Below are positions 54,883-63,941 of a stretch of DNA of 64,000 bases, piece by piece. The stretch is from an uncultured Bacteroidota bacterium (GTDB taxonomy: Bacteria > Bacteroidota > Bacteroidia > Flavobacteriales > Flavobacteriaceae): contig CACNQJ010000003.1 of assembly GCA_902622575.1 (NCBI GenBank), forward strand, positions 1 through 64,000. The letters run 5' to 3'. Numbering within the stretch: the first letter of the stretch is position 1; each line of letters opens with the position of its first letter. The position numbers were made by a program, and so were the translations under genes. Below the pieces are notes generated by a model. The model ran no database searches, had not been told where the DNA came from, and saw only the letters and a program-made list of their open reading frames with translations.

Positions 54883-55326
54883 ATGAGCAGAATATTTCTT
54901 TTATTTCTTTTAGTTTGCTCATGTTCCACAATTAGAGTTGATAATAATAGTTTTGAAGATGAAAAATATGATACAGGATATGGTACTGAGTCAAAGATAG
55001 GTTCTACAACATCAGTACAAACTATTGATGGAGAAAAACTTATTCTAGGAGCAAGTTATAATACAAATGAGACTCTTAAAGGTCAAATTTCTGGTTTGAT
55101 CGTAAAAAAAGTTGATAACAGTTCTCCAGATGATTTTGCAACTTTTATTATTAGAAATTTTTCTAAGCCACCATTAATTATAGTTGATGGAATGGAGTCA
55201 GAAATCAAATATGTTGATCCAAATGATATTGAATCTATTTCTGTACTAAAAGATGCTTCTGCTGCTATTTATGGCTCACGAGCAGGTAATGGAGTTGTGG
55301 TTGTCAAAACAAAAAGAGGAAAATGA
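54883..55326 (+). CDS. Stand-alone SusC-type TonB plug domain lipoprotein
   Basis: A 147-aa lipoprotein (FLLFLLVCSC) followed by a SusC plug without a barrel. Seen: GYGTESKIGSTTSVQTIDGEK from residue 33, DDFATFIIRNFSKPPLIIVDG (83-103), VDPNDIESISVLKDASAAIYG and a terminal KTKRGK where SusC would enter its barrel. Aligned with SusC 159-221 it is about two-thirds identical by eye. It cannot be a transporter by itself. Possible roles are a SusC partner, a TonB decoy or a remnant of duplication. Its TGA overlaps the ATG of the next sulfatase by 4 bases. Confidence 0.85.
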   Translation: MSRIFLLFLLVCSCSTIRVDNNSFEDEKYDTGYGTESKIGSTTSVQTIDGEKLILGASYNTNETLKGQISGLIVKKVDNSSPDDFATFIIRNFSKPPLIIVDGMESEIKYVDPNDIESISVLKDASAAIYGSRAGNGVVVVKTKRGK

Positions 55327-56747
55327 ATAAAATTTATTTCCTTTTAATCTTCTTAATTCTTTCTTGTTCTAAACCAGTAGAAAAACCTAATCTTTTATTT
55401 ATACTGGTTGATGATCTGGGTTGGGCAGATGTATCATACAACGGCTCAGATTTTTACGAAACTGATAATATTGATAGACTTAGTTTAAACAGTATGCTCT
55501 TTTATAATGCTTATGCATCAAGTTCAGTATGTTCACCTACAAGAGCAGCAATTATGACTGGAAAACATCCGGCAAGAGTAAACATAACGGATTGGATTCC
55601 CGGTCTAGAGGAACAGCCTTATTACAATAATAAAAACAAGCCTTTGATAGGACCACAGGATAGAAATGAATTACCACTGAATGAGATTACTATTGCTGAG
55701 GTTTTAAAGAAAAATGGATATAAGACTTTTTATTCTGGAAAATGGCATTTGGGAAGCGAGGGTCATTATCCTGAAGATCAAGGATTTGATATCAATATAG
55801 GAGGATTTGAAAAAGGTAGTCCTATGGGTGGATATTATACACCTTATAAAAACCCAAAATTAGAGGATGGTCCAGAAGGTGAATACTTAACAGACAGATT
55901 AACACAAGAGACAATTGATTTTATAGATTCACGCGATGAATCCAAACCTTTTGCAGCATTTTTAGCTTTTTACAATGTTCATACACCTATTCAAGAAAAT
56001 AAAGAGTTTTATGATTATTATAAAGAAAAATTAAAGGGCTATGATGATATTGAGCCTGTGACAAAAAAAGAGGGAGATGCAATTACATTACTAAATCAAA
56101 GAAATGCAAAGTATGCATCGATGGTTCATGCCACAGACAATAATGTCGGAAAAATAGTAAATTATCTAAAAGAGAATAATCTATACGATAACACATTAAT
56201 TGTATTTACATCGGACAATGGAGGATTATCCACTCAAAAAAGAATTGCTCCGACCTCTGTCTCTCCGTTGAGAGCAGGTAAAGGCTGGTTATACGAAGGT
56301 GGAATTAAAATCCCTCAACTATTAAAACTTCCTCAACAATTAAAAGGAGAAATTGTATATGAGCCAGTAGTATCTCATGATTTATTTCCTACTGTTCTTA
56401 ATGCATTAGAAATAAATTATGACATTAAGAACATTGATGGGATGGATCTAAATAATATTTTTCTTAAAAAAGAATTTAATAGAGATTATATATTTTGGCA
56501 TTTTCCTCACTATCACGGAAGTTTATGGAAACCAGGATCTGCAATAAGAAATAATGAATGGAAACTAGTTCACTTTTATGAGGAAAATACTAAAGAATTA
56601 TATAACTTAAATGATGATTTTGGTGAGGCAAATAATATAGCTGATGCTTATCCTGAGATTGTTAATAAACTCTCCAACAAAATGGATGAAATAAAAGTTG
56701 AATTAAATGCCAATAAAACAACCCTAAATAAAAATTATAAAAAATGA
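55323..56747 (+). CDS. Sulfatase (S1 family, CSPTR), lipoprotein
   Basis: Type I sulfatase. Seen: lipoprotein signal (MNKIYFLLIFLILSC), LLFILVDDLGWADVSYNGS, formylglycine motif SVCSPTRAAIMTGKHP (Cys about residue 61), FYSGKWHLGSEGHYPEDQGF, and VFTSDNGG followed by PLRAGKGWLYEGGIKIP. Related to the CAPSR sulfatase at 43.2 kb by the shared YLTDRL and GGIKVP/GGIKIP segments. It is 474 aa. ATGA overlaps with both the plug gene before and the sulfatase after. Confidence 0.93.
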   Translation: MNKIYFLLIFLILSCSKPVEKPNLLFILVDDLGWADVSYNGSDFYETDNIDRLSLNSMLFYNAYASSSVCSPTRAAIMTGKHPARVNITDWIPGLEEQPYYNNKNKPLIGPQDRNELPLNEITIAEVLKKNGYKTFYSGKWHLGSEGHYPEDQGFDINIGGFEKGSPMGGYYTPYKNPKLEDGPEGEYLTDRLTQETIDFIDSRDESKPFAAFLAFYNVHTPIQENKEFYDYYKEKLKGYDDIEPVTKKEGDAITLLNQRNAKYASMVHATDNNVGKIVNYLKENNLYDNTLIVFTSDNGGLSTQKRIAPTSVSPLRAGKGWLYEGGIKIPQLLKLPQQLKGEIVYEPVVSHDLFPTVLNALEINYDIKNIDGMDLNNIFLKKEFNRDYIFWHFPHYHGSLWKPGSAIRNNEWKLVHFYEENTKELYNLNDDFGEANNIADAYPEIVNKLSNKMDEIKVELNANKTTLNKNYKK

Positions 56748-58345
56748 AAAAACTTTATTTATTTCTTGTATTAATTTTTCTATCTGCATGTTCTGAAAAA
56801 GATGATAGACCAAATATATTATTCATTATGTCAGATGATCATGCTTATCAAGCAATCAGTGCATACAGTGATAAACTTATTCAAACGCCCAACATTGATA
56901 GAATAGCAGATGAAGGTATATTATTTACCAATGCATGTGTAACTAACTCAATATGCGCACCTTCAAGAGCTGTTATATTAACTGGAAAACACAGTCACTT
57001 AAATGGAAAAATTGATAACCATGCAAAATTTGATACTACACAGGTTACATTTCCCCAGCTTTTCCAAAAAGCGGGTTATCAAACAGCTATGTATGGAAAA
57101 CTACATTTTGGAAACAATCCCAAAGGAGTTGACGATTTTTGGATCCTCCCAGGACAGGGAGATTATATAAATCCTAAATTTTTAGGAGAAGAAAAAGATA
57201 CTGTGATTACTGGATACGTGACAGATGTTATTACAGACCTTACTTTGGATTGGTTTAAGAATAAAAGAGACAAAAACAAACCTTTTATGATGATGTATCT
57301 ACATAAGGCTCCGCATAGAGCATGGTGGCCAAGCCCAGAGAAATTTGCTGAGTTCTATGAAAAGAAATTCCCTGAGCCTGAAACACTTTTTGATGATTAT
57401 TCAAATAGAGGAACTGCAGCAAAATCTGCGGAAATGAATTTATTAACACATATGCAATACATGCATGATAGTAAAGTAAGACCTTCAACATTTGAAGAAA
57501 TGGGTAAGGTCGAGCCTGAAATTGTTTACGTCAGAGGTGATGGAACTTTAATGAGACCAGGTGCAGGAGGCTTCAATAGACCTTTTGGACGTGCTAATGA
57601 GGAACAAAAAAAGAAATATGATGTAACCCTAGACAAAATTAATGCTGATTTTAAAGAAAATTGGCCAAAAATGAATGATAAAGAAAAAATGAAATGGAAA
57701 TTTCAAAGATACATGCAAGATTACCTAGCTACCATATCATCAGTTGATGATAATGTAGGTAGAGTTCTTGATTATCTAGATGAAACTGGACTTGATGATA
57801 ACACAATAGTAATTTACACATCAGATCAAGGTTTTTATCTGGGTGAGCATGGATGGTTTGATAAAAGATTTATTTATGATGAGTCTTTTAAAACACCATT
57901 AATGATTAAATGGCCAAATAAGATCAAACCTGGAATTACAAATGATGAAATGGTTCAAAATTTAGATTTTGCTCAAACATTTTTAGAAGCTGCAATGATT
58001 GATGTACCAAATGATATGCAGGGAGAAAGCTTAATGCCATTACTTATTGGTGAAAATGATAAGTGGACCAGAGAAGAGGTTTATTATCATTACTATGAAT
58101 ATCCATCTGTTCACATGGTGAAAAGACATTATGGAATTGTAAATAAAGAGTATAAACTTGCAAGATTCTATTATGATGTAGATGAGTGGGAATTGTATGA
58201 CAGACTAAACGATCCAAATGAAATGAACAATGTGTATGATGATCCAGCTTATGAAGATGTTGTTAAAGAGCTAAAAGTAAAATTAGCAGATCTTAGAGTC
58301 AAGTATAAAGATTCTGAGGAATTGGATCAAAAGTTTATTTATTAA
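56744..58345 (+). CDS. Sulfatase (S1 family, CAPSR), lipoprotein
   Basis: Type I sulfatase. Seen: lipoprotein signal (MKKLYLFLVLIFLSAC), ILFIMSDDHAYQAISAYS, formylglycine motif SICAPSRAVILTGKH, AMYGKLHFGN in place of GKWHLG, YTSDQGFYLGEHGWFDKRF near the C-terminal third. The last motif resembles GlcNAc-6-sulfatase-like subfamily S1_11; weak call. It is 533 aa, with an insert of about 80 residues around 230-310 relative to the shorter sulfatases here. Overlaps the upstream sulfatase by 4 bases and abuts the esterase gene. Confidence 0.93.
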   Translation: MKKLYLFLVLIFLSACSEKDDRPNILFIMSDDHAYQAISAYSDKLIQTPNIDRIADEGILFTNACVTNSICAPSRAVILTGKHSHLNGKIDNHAKFDTTQVTFPQLFQKAGYQTAMYGKLHFGNNPKGVDDFWILPGQGDYINPKFLGEEKDTVITGYVTDVITDLTLDWFKNKRDKNKPFMMMYLHKAPHRAWWPSPEKFAEFYEKKFPEPETLFDDYSNRGTAAKSAEMNLLTHMQYMHDSKVRPSTFEEMGKVEPEIVYVRGDGTLMRPGAGGFNRPFGRANEEQKKKYDVTLDKINADFKENWPKMNDKEKMKWKFQRYMQDYLATISSVDDNVGRVLDYLDETGLDDNTIVIYTSDQGFYLGEHGWFDKRFIYDESFKTPLMIKWPNKIKPGITNDEMVQNLDFAQTFLEAAMIDVPNDMQGESLMPLLIGENDKWTREEVYYHYYEYPSVHMVKRHYGIVNKEYKLARFYYDVDEWELYDRLNDPNEMNNVYDDPAYEDVVKELKVKLADLRVKYKDSEELDQKFIY

Positions 58346-59746
58346 ATGAGAATTATATCTCTATTACTTCTTTTAGTATCATTTTTTACAAATGGTCAAT
58401 TAGAGCTCAATAACCTTTTTACTGATAATATGGTTCTTCAAAGGAACTCAAATGTCAATATATGGGGAAAATCAAGTCCAAACCAAGTCATTAAAGTTTA
58501 TTCTAGTTGGAACAAAACCACTTCAAAAACTAAATCAGATAATAATGGTGATTGGATTCTTGAAATCAATACTAACTCTGATCAAAGTGCTCACCAACTT
58601 ATAATTTCAACAAAAAATGAATCAAAAGTTATAAATAATGTTCTGCTTGGTGAAGTTTGGTTTGGATCTGGTCAGTCAAATATGCAGATGACTTTTGACG
58701 GCTATGTAAATGAACCTATCAATGGTTCTCAGGATATAATTCGAAAAGCCAACAATGATAAAATTCGACTATTAACAGTTGAGAGAAAGTTTAGTAGTGA
58801 AAAATTAAGAGATTTTAATGGAAAGTGGGAATTGTCTAATCCCAAAACTGTAAGATATTTTAGTGCAGCTGCTTATTCTTTCGCTAATTATATTAATGAA
58901 ACATTAAATGTTCCTGTTGGAATTATTGTAACTTCTTGGGGAGGTACACCAGCTGAGGCATGGGCTGAAAAAACGCATTTAGATAAAAATTTTAAACCTG
59001 GAGTTTTAAAAAATAATTTTAAGGACCAATATGAACATTATAACCTCGGGTATCTCTTTAACGGAATGATTAATCCGCTTATTCCCTACACAATTAAAGG
59101 TGCATTGTGGTATCAAGGAGAAAACAACAGACCAAGGGCAAATAATTACTCAAAGCTAATGCAAGTTATGGTTGATAGTTGGCGTAATGAGTGGGGGCAA
59201 GGTGATTTTCCTTTTTACTTTGTTCAAATAGCACCATTCAGATACGATGGTCCAGATGAAACTAGTTCTGCACTATTAAGAGACTCTCAATTAGATGCCA
59301 TGTTTAATATTCCTAATTCAGGAATGGTATCAACAGTTGATATTGGAGCTTTAAATTCAATACATCCCCCTGAAAAAATTAAAATTGGTAATAGACTTGC
59401 ATATTGGGCATTAAATAAAACTTACGGTTTTGAATCAATAACTCCATCTGGTCCAATAGTAAAATCTGCTAAAAAAGATGGATCATCTGTTGTCATTACT
59501 TTTGATTATGCCAAGAATGGTTTTTATAATTTTAATGGACCACTAAAAGATTTTGAATTATCAGGTCCTGACAACCAATTTTACAGTGCAACAGCCAAAA
59601 TTTCGGGAAGGTCAATTATAGTCAAGTCTGACAATGTTAATGACCCAAAAAAAGTTAGATACGGTTGGAAAAACTATTTTGAAGCAACACTTTTTAATTT
59701 AGAGGGACTACCTGCATCGTCTTTTGAAATTAATAGTTTAGATTAA
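58346..59746 (+). CDS. Sialate O-acetylesterase family (SASA) esterase, secreted
   Basis: SGNH-fold carbohydrate acetylesterase. Seen: signal peptide (MRIISLLLLLVSFFTNGQ), beta-domain with DNMVLQRNSNVNIWG, nucleophile block EVWFGSGQSNMQM (Ser about residue 112), TSWGGTPAEAW, ALWYQGENN, and catalytic His in SIHPPEKIKIGNRLA. It is 466 aa, a common length. Its ATG follows the sulfatase TAA directly (TAAATG). In this PUL it most likely removes acetyl groups from the sulfated glycan; real sialic acid substrates are possible but there are no sialidase genes here. Confidence 0.9.
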   Translation: MRIISLLLLLVSFFTNGQLELNNLFTDNMVLQRNSNVNIWGKSSPNQVIKVYSSWNKTTSKTKSDNNGDWILEINTNSDQSAHQLIISTKNESKVINNVLLGEVWFGSGQSNMQMTFDGYVNEPINGSQDIIRKANNDKIRLLTVERKFSSEKLRDFNGKWELSNPKTVRYFSAAAYSFANYINETLNVPVGIIVTSWGGTPAEAWAEKTHLDKNFKPGVLKNNFKDQYEHYNLGYLFNGMINPLIPYTIKGALWYQGENNRPRANNYSKLMQVMVDSWRNEWGQGDFPFYFVQIAPFRYDGPDETSSALLRDSQLDAMFNIPNSGMVSTVDIGALNSIHPPEKIKIGNRLAYWALNKTYGFESITPSGPIVKSAKKDGSSVVITFDYAKNGFYNFNGPLKDFELSGPDNQFYSATAKISGRSIIVKSDNVNDPKKVRYGWKNYFEATLFNLEGLPASSFEINSLD

Positions 59747-59780
59747 TTCTAAATTATTTACTTTTTTGAACTCTTTTTTC

Positions 59781-59788
59781 TATGTTTG
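59781..59788 (+). promoter_or_regulatory. -7 box TATGTTTG before the NTF2-like gene
   Basis: TATGTTTG matches TAnnTTTG and ends 22 bases before the ATG at 59811. The nearest TTG upstream is only 12 bases away (59766-59768), short of the usual -33 spacing. Suggests separate transcription of this last PUL-side gene. Confidence 0.4.
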
Positions 59789-59810
59789 GAAATCATAAAA
59801 AAAACAAACT

Positions 59811-60947
59811 ATGAAAAATATTTTTACAATAATTTTTTGCATGCTTTTCATCAATATAAATTCTCAACAATGGGTTGATGATTCGTGTAATAAAAAAGCT
59901 TCAGAAATTGTGAATGAAGCAGTAGAGCATCTCGCAAATCTAGAGCAATTAATGGCTGTTGGAATGGCAAAAGCAGCTTTAATGCTGGATGATGATTGTG
60001 GATGTGCAAATTTAGTAATGGCAGCTGCAGCAGCTAGTAACGGATCTAGAAAGAGTAAACTTGAAGCGATTGATGTTAGTAATCTTTCCTCTGAGGAAAA
60101 GGTTTGGCATAAAATGCTTACTGCAACCCTTACTGGTGATGGTGATACCTGGCGCTCATCTCTAAATGCCGGTTTAGAGGCTAATCCTAGTAGCCCATTG
60201 CTCAATTGGTTTGGAACCAGAGGTGATTATAATAACCATGCAAAGTTTACACAAGATTTTCCTGAGCACGCTTCTGCAGCATATAATATGGTCGCATATG
60301 GATATGCTAATGGTGAGATTGGAGGGAAAGTAGATTATGCTGCGGCAATGCAAGCTATTGATAAGTCTAGAGAACTTCACGATGGACCAAATGCACTTGA
60401 TTCCAAAGCTGAGATTGCAGCAATGTCTGGAGATTTTAATACAGCATTGGATAATCAGTTTAGAGCTTATGACTACGCTTCTTTTGCTTCACCATATCAA
60501 CCTAAATTGGTAAAATACTATAGAAATGTGAATAAAGAGGAGATAGTGAAAAATTTACAGGAAGCACAGGTTGCTATGCAAAATGCTATTTTGGAAAGAG
60601 ATAAAGAGGAATATGAAAAATATGTCACAGATGAAATGCAATTGACTGCTGGTGATTCTAATCTTCAAGAATTTTATGATTTTACAGATGAAAGCTTGAA
60701 TAGGCAAAATGATATAACCTGGAACAGCTTTGACTTAAGGGATATTGATGTTAAATTTTCACCTGATATGAATATGGCAGTTCTTACATTTTATGCTGAT
60801 GGATCTTACACGCATAATGGATCTGAGGATTCAGTAGCATATAGTACAAGAGCCTCATCTGTTTGGATTGCAACTCCAAATGGTTGGAAAAGTGTTCACG
60901 CTAATTGGGCACCCTTCGGAGGTGGATCTGGAATTCCAAAAAACTAG
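59811..60947 (+). CDS. Secreted helical-repeat protein with NTF2/SnoaL-like C-terminus, unknown function
   Basis: I do not recognise the family. Seen: signal peptide (MKNIFTIIFCMLFININSQ), then about 220 residues of Ala-rich helices suggestive of TPR-like repeats (AALMLDDDCGCANLVMAAAAAS; IDKSRELHDGPNALDSKAEIAAMSGDFNTALDNQ), and a last 120 residues (about residue 250 on) resembling an NTF2/SnoaL domain (YTHNGSEDSVAYSTRASSVWIATPNGWKSVHANWAPFG). It is richer in Ala and Gly than its Lys/Ile/Asn-rich neighbours. It follows the esterase by 64 bases and is closed by a strong terminator, so it may be part of the PUL or its own unit. Confidence 0.75.
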   Translation: MKNIFTIIFCMLFININSQQWVDDSCNKKASEIVNEAVEHLANLEQLMAVGMAKAALMLDDDCGCANLVMAAAAASNGSRKSKLEAIDVSNLSSEEKVWHKMLTATLTGDGDTWRSSLNAGLEANPSSPLLNWFGTRGDYNNHAKFTQDFPEHASAAYNMVAYGYANGEIGGKVDYAAAMQAIDKSRELHDGPNALDSKAEIAAMSGDFNTALDNQFRAYDYASFASPYQPKLVKYYRNVNKEEIVKNLQEAQVAMQNAILERDKEEYEKYVTDEMQLTAGDSNLQEFYDFTDESLNRQNDITWNSFDLRDIDVKFSPDMNMAVLTFYADGSYTHNGSEDSVAYSTRASSVWIATPNGWKSVHANWAPFGGGSGIPKN

Positions 60948-60968
60948 AATTTTTTATTAGTTATAATT

Positions 60969-61000
60969 AAAAAACCCAGGATTAAGTCTTGGGTTTTTTT
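60969..61000. terminator. Bidirectional intrinsic terminator
   Basis: AAAAACCCAGGATTAAGTCTTGGGTTTTTTT: stem CCCAGGA/TCTTGGG (one G-T pair) with A run before and T run after. Serves the NTF2-like gene on the plus strand and the convergent flippase-like gene on the minus strand, whose stop is at 60999. Confidence 0.9.
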
Positions 61001-61835
61001 ATTTTAAAGACTTTGGTTTTTTTACTAAGTAAAATAAACCAGGAATTGTTGAAAAACTTGCTGAAAATGTAAATAATAGGCCTAAACTAGCTGATATTTC
61101 AGGTGAGACTTTTATAAATGAAGCAGATATTAGAAATATATATTCTCTAATTCCTATTCCACCAATTGAGAAAACGGAAAGAATAGAGGAGCAAATAAAA
61201 ACAACAATTATCTCTATGAAATTATCATCAATGCCGAGTGATAGAATTATACAAAGAATAGCTAGAAATTGCAAAAATTGATTAACTACAGATAAGCCAA
61301 GTGATTCTAAATATATATGCTGGTTTTTAAAAATGTATTTTACAATAATGAAACCTAAAATTAGAGCCACAATCATTGAAATAATAGTTATAATTAAGCT
61401 TAATTTAAAAATGAAATTTTGGATTATAAAAAGTAAAATACAAACTAGTGCACCCAAACCAATTAATCTATCAAAAACTAAAAGTTTAAAAAGTTTTTTC
61501 AAGTCCCAGTTATAATTCTTGTTCATTAGGTAAAATTTATATGCATCACCACCAAATCCGCCTGGGATGAAGAAATTATAAAAAATACCAAGCAGATATA
61601 ATATAAAGTTGTTAATGAATGAAATTTCATACTGATTAGAATTTAAAATCAAACGTAATCTTTCTGATGATATTAATTGAGAAAAAAAGTAAAGTACAGT
61701 TGAGATGATAATGTATGTAAAGTTAACATCTCTTAATAGGGAAATTAAAGCCTCTAAATCAATTTGAGTTAAAGTTATATATATAAACGATATAGTTAAT
61801 ACAACTTGTGCAAAACGCCAAAAACCCTTTTTCAC
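60999..61835 (-). CDS. Lysylphosphatidylglycerol synthase TM-region (flippase-like) membrane protein
   Basis: Multi-pass inner-membrane protein of the LPG_synthase_TM / UPF0104 family, often found near lipid or glycan-lipid genes; the transported molecule is unknown. Seen: about seven hydrophobic segments over 278 aa, the FFIPGGFGGDAYKFYL motif (about residue 92), KLLVFDRLIGL, and SIGGIGIREYIFL near the C-terminus, all typical of this family. It lacks the soluble aminoacyl-transferase domain of MprF. The start is GTG at 61835; the stop lies in the shared terminator. Confidence 0.82.
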   Translation of the reverse strand: MKKGFWRFAQVVLTISFIYITLTQIDLEALISLLRDVNFTYIIISTVLYFFSQLISSERLRLILNSNQYEISFINNFILYLLGIFYNFFIPGGFGGDAYKFYLMNKNYNWDLKKLFKLLVFDRLIGLGALVCILLFIIQNFIFKLSLIITIISMIVALILGFIIVKYIFKNQHIYLESLGLSVVNQFLQFLAILCIILSLGIDDNFIEIIVVFICSSILSVFSIGGIGIREYIFLISASFIKVSPEISASLGLLFTFSASFSTIPGLFYLVKKPKSLK

Positions 61836-61919
61836 TGCTCAAAAATACAATTATTAATTTTTGTTATTAAAATTCCTTTTGTCGTTATTTTTACAGTCTA
61901 TTTGATTATAATTTTAGAT

Positions 61920-63941
61920 ATGAGATTTACATATCTTATTTTTTATATTTTAATATTTTTTGAAATTACTGGCCAGAATATACCTTTAAATGATACCCTT
62001 AAACTTGATAAAGTTTTTGTTTCAGGAACTAAAACAGAAACCTTAATTTCAACACCTCCTTTAAATTCAATAATAATAAATAATAAGGAAATAGAAAATT
62101 TTGGCTCTTTAAGATTAACTGATATTTTAGAAGAACAACTAGGTTTACTAAGTGTTCCAGATTACACTGTTGGTGGTCTAGAGGGAATTCAGGTTCAAGG
62201 TTTATCTTCAGATTATATACAAATATTAGTTGATGGAGTTCCCAGTGTTGGTAGGCTTTCAGGAAATATAGATCTAGATCGATTTGCATTAAATAATATA
62301 AAACAAATTGAAGTCATCAAAGGTCCATCATCGAGTTTATATGGATCTGCAGCATTAGGTGGAGTTATTAATTTAATTACCGAAAAGAAATTTAAAGAGC
62401 AAACAAGTTTAAAACTAAGTCAAACATTTGGAACAAACTCAATTTTTGATTCAAATATTTATCTATCGAAGAAAATTAAAAAATCTAATATTTCATTTTA
62501 CTTTAATAATTACTCAAACAAAGGATATGATTTAGATTTAGAGACAGTGGAAAAAACAGTTTACCCAAAAAATTCATCTACAATCACTGCGCTGGTAGAA
62601 CATGATTTTAATAATAAAATCAGTTTTTTTCAATCTTTCAAATTTTTCAATCAAAAACAATCTAGTCAAAATATTTATTCAGAAATTGATGAGTTTAGTT
62701 CACATACCAAATTTACTCAGCTATTGAAAAATAAGTGGAAATTAAATTATGAACTTTACTATACTGAATTTAGAAATGATGATAGATTAAATATTGATGA
62801 TTCTATTTATGGATTCTATGACCATTACTTAATTAAACCTGAGATTAGAATCAGCAACATAAAAAGAAAAAATGCTGTATTTGGAATTGCAATAGAAAAT
62901 GAATCATTGAAAAGATCCTTATTTGAAAAAAATATTAAATCAGAGCTATTTAACGCATTTTTACAGTATGATTTAACTATTGGGGATGATATATTAATGA
63001 TTTTAGGAACAAGACTAGATAATCATAGCAGTTACAAGTCAAAATTAAGCTCCAAGATATCATTTAAGTACTACCATAATGATAAAATATCGTCAACTTT
63101 TTCAATAGGTCAAGGTTTTAAATCACCTGATTTTAGACAGTTGTATCTAAATTTTACAAACAGCTCTGTGGGTTATTCAGTTTTTGGAAAATTTGAAGAA
63201 CTAGATGGAATTAATAAACTCAAAAATTTAAATGAAATATTAAATGTCATTGTTGATGAAAGTACTTTAGGAGGAAAGTTGATTCCTGAATCTTCTGTGG
63301 GAATTAACTTTGGTATAAATATGAGCTTTGAAAAGTTAAACTCAAGATTAAATTATTTTAGAAATGATATTTCAAATTTAATTGATACTAGAGTTATTGC
63401 TAGAAAGACGAATGGACAAAATGTTTTTGGTTATGTTAACATTGATGAAATCTTAACACAGGGCCTAGAAATTCAAAATTCATATAAATTATCTAATGAC
63501 CTATTGGTCAATTTAAATTATCAACTATTGTATGCGTTTAATAAAGAAAATCTATCAAAAATTAGAGAAGGAAACATATATGCTAGAAACCCAGATAATT
63601 TACAAAGTATTAGTTTAAAGGTTTCTGACGTTTACGGTTTACCCAACAGATCAAGACATAATTTTAATTTTAAGCTTAGTTACTTAGAAAAGTACTTTTT
63701 TAGATTAATATATAGGTCTAAGTATGGAATATTTGATACCAATGGTAATAATATTATAGACAGATTTGATTCATCAATTGTCCCTCAGTCAACAATCATA
63801 AATTTTTCATATAAATACAATATTTTCAAAAAATTAGAAATGCAATTAACTGTTAAAAATGCCGCTAACTTTCGGAATGTGGATCTTGTGCCTAATATTT
63901 ATGGAAGAGAGTTTTACGCTAGGTTAAATTATAGTCTCTAA
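61920..63941 (+). CDS. TonB-dependent receptor (outer membrane)
   Basis: Outer-membrane active transporter. Seen: signal peptide (MRFTYLIFYILIFFEITGQ), TonB-box-like region LDKVFVSGTKTET, plug domain (LEGIQVQGLSSDYIQILVDGVPSVGRLSGNIDLDRFALNNIKQIEVIKGPSSSLYGSAALGGVINLIT), then a beta-barrel ending in FYARLNYSL. It is 673 aa from the ATG at 61920; the ORF-track start at 61806 would add a second hydrophobic stretch and overlap the divergent gene. No SusC-type N-terminal domain, so more like siderophore, cobalamin or metal receptors; substrate unknown. Confidence 0.9.
   Translation: MRFTYLIFYILIFFEITGQNIPLNDTLKLDKVFVSGTKTETLISTPPLNSIIINNKEIENFGSLRLTDILEEQLGLLSVPDYTVGGLEGIQVQGLSSDYIQILVDGVPSVGRLSGNIDLDRFALNNIKQIEVIKGPSSSLYGSAALGGVINLITEKKFKEQTSLKLSQTFGTNSIFDSNIYLSKKIKKSNISFYFNNYSNKGYDLDLETVEKTVYPKNSSTITALVEHDFNNKISFFQSFKFFNQKQSSQNIYSEIDEFSSHTKFTQLLKNKWKLNYELYYTEFRNDDRLNIDDSIYGFYDHYLIKPEIRISNIKRKNAVFGIAIENESLKRSLFEKNIKSELFNAFLQYDLTIGDDILMILGTRLDNHSSYKSKLSSKISFKYYHNDKISSTFSIGQGFKSPDFRQLYLNFTNSSVGYSVFGKFEELDGINKLKNLNEILNVIVDESTLGGKLIPESSVGINFGINMSFEKLNSRLNYFRNDISNLIDTRVIARKTNGQNVFGYVNIDEILTQGLEIQNSYKLSNDLLVNLNYQLLYAFNKENLSKIREGNIYARNPDNLQSISLKVSDVYGLPNRSRHNFNFKLSYLEKYFFRLIYRSKYGIFDTNGNNIIDRFDSSIVPQSTIINFSYKYNIFKKLEMQLTVKNAANFRNVDLVPNIYGREFYARLNYSL

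Noticed and set aside
54883-55326. Plug lipoprotein as a frameshifted, broken SusC
   Set aside because: The following sequence in every frame is a complete sulfatase gene starting in the overlap, not barrel sequence, and the lipobox is intact.
59864-60205. 113-aa minus-strand ORF opposite the NTF2-like gene
   Set aside because: Arises from the Ala-rich sense codons; no start context or homology.
62029-62289. 86-aa minus-strand ORF opposite the TonB receptor plug
   Set aside because: Antisense shadow, Leu-rich by chance.
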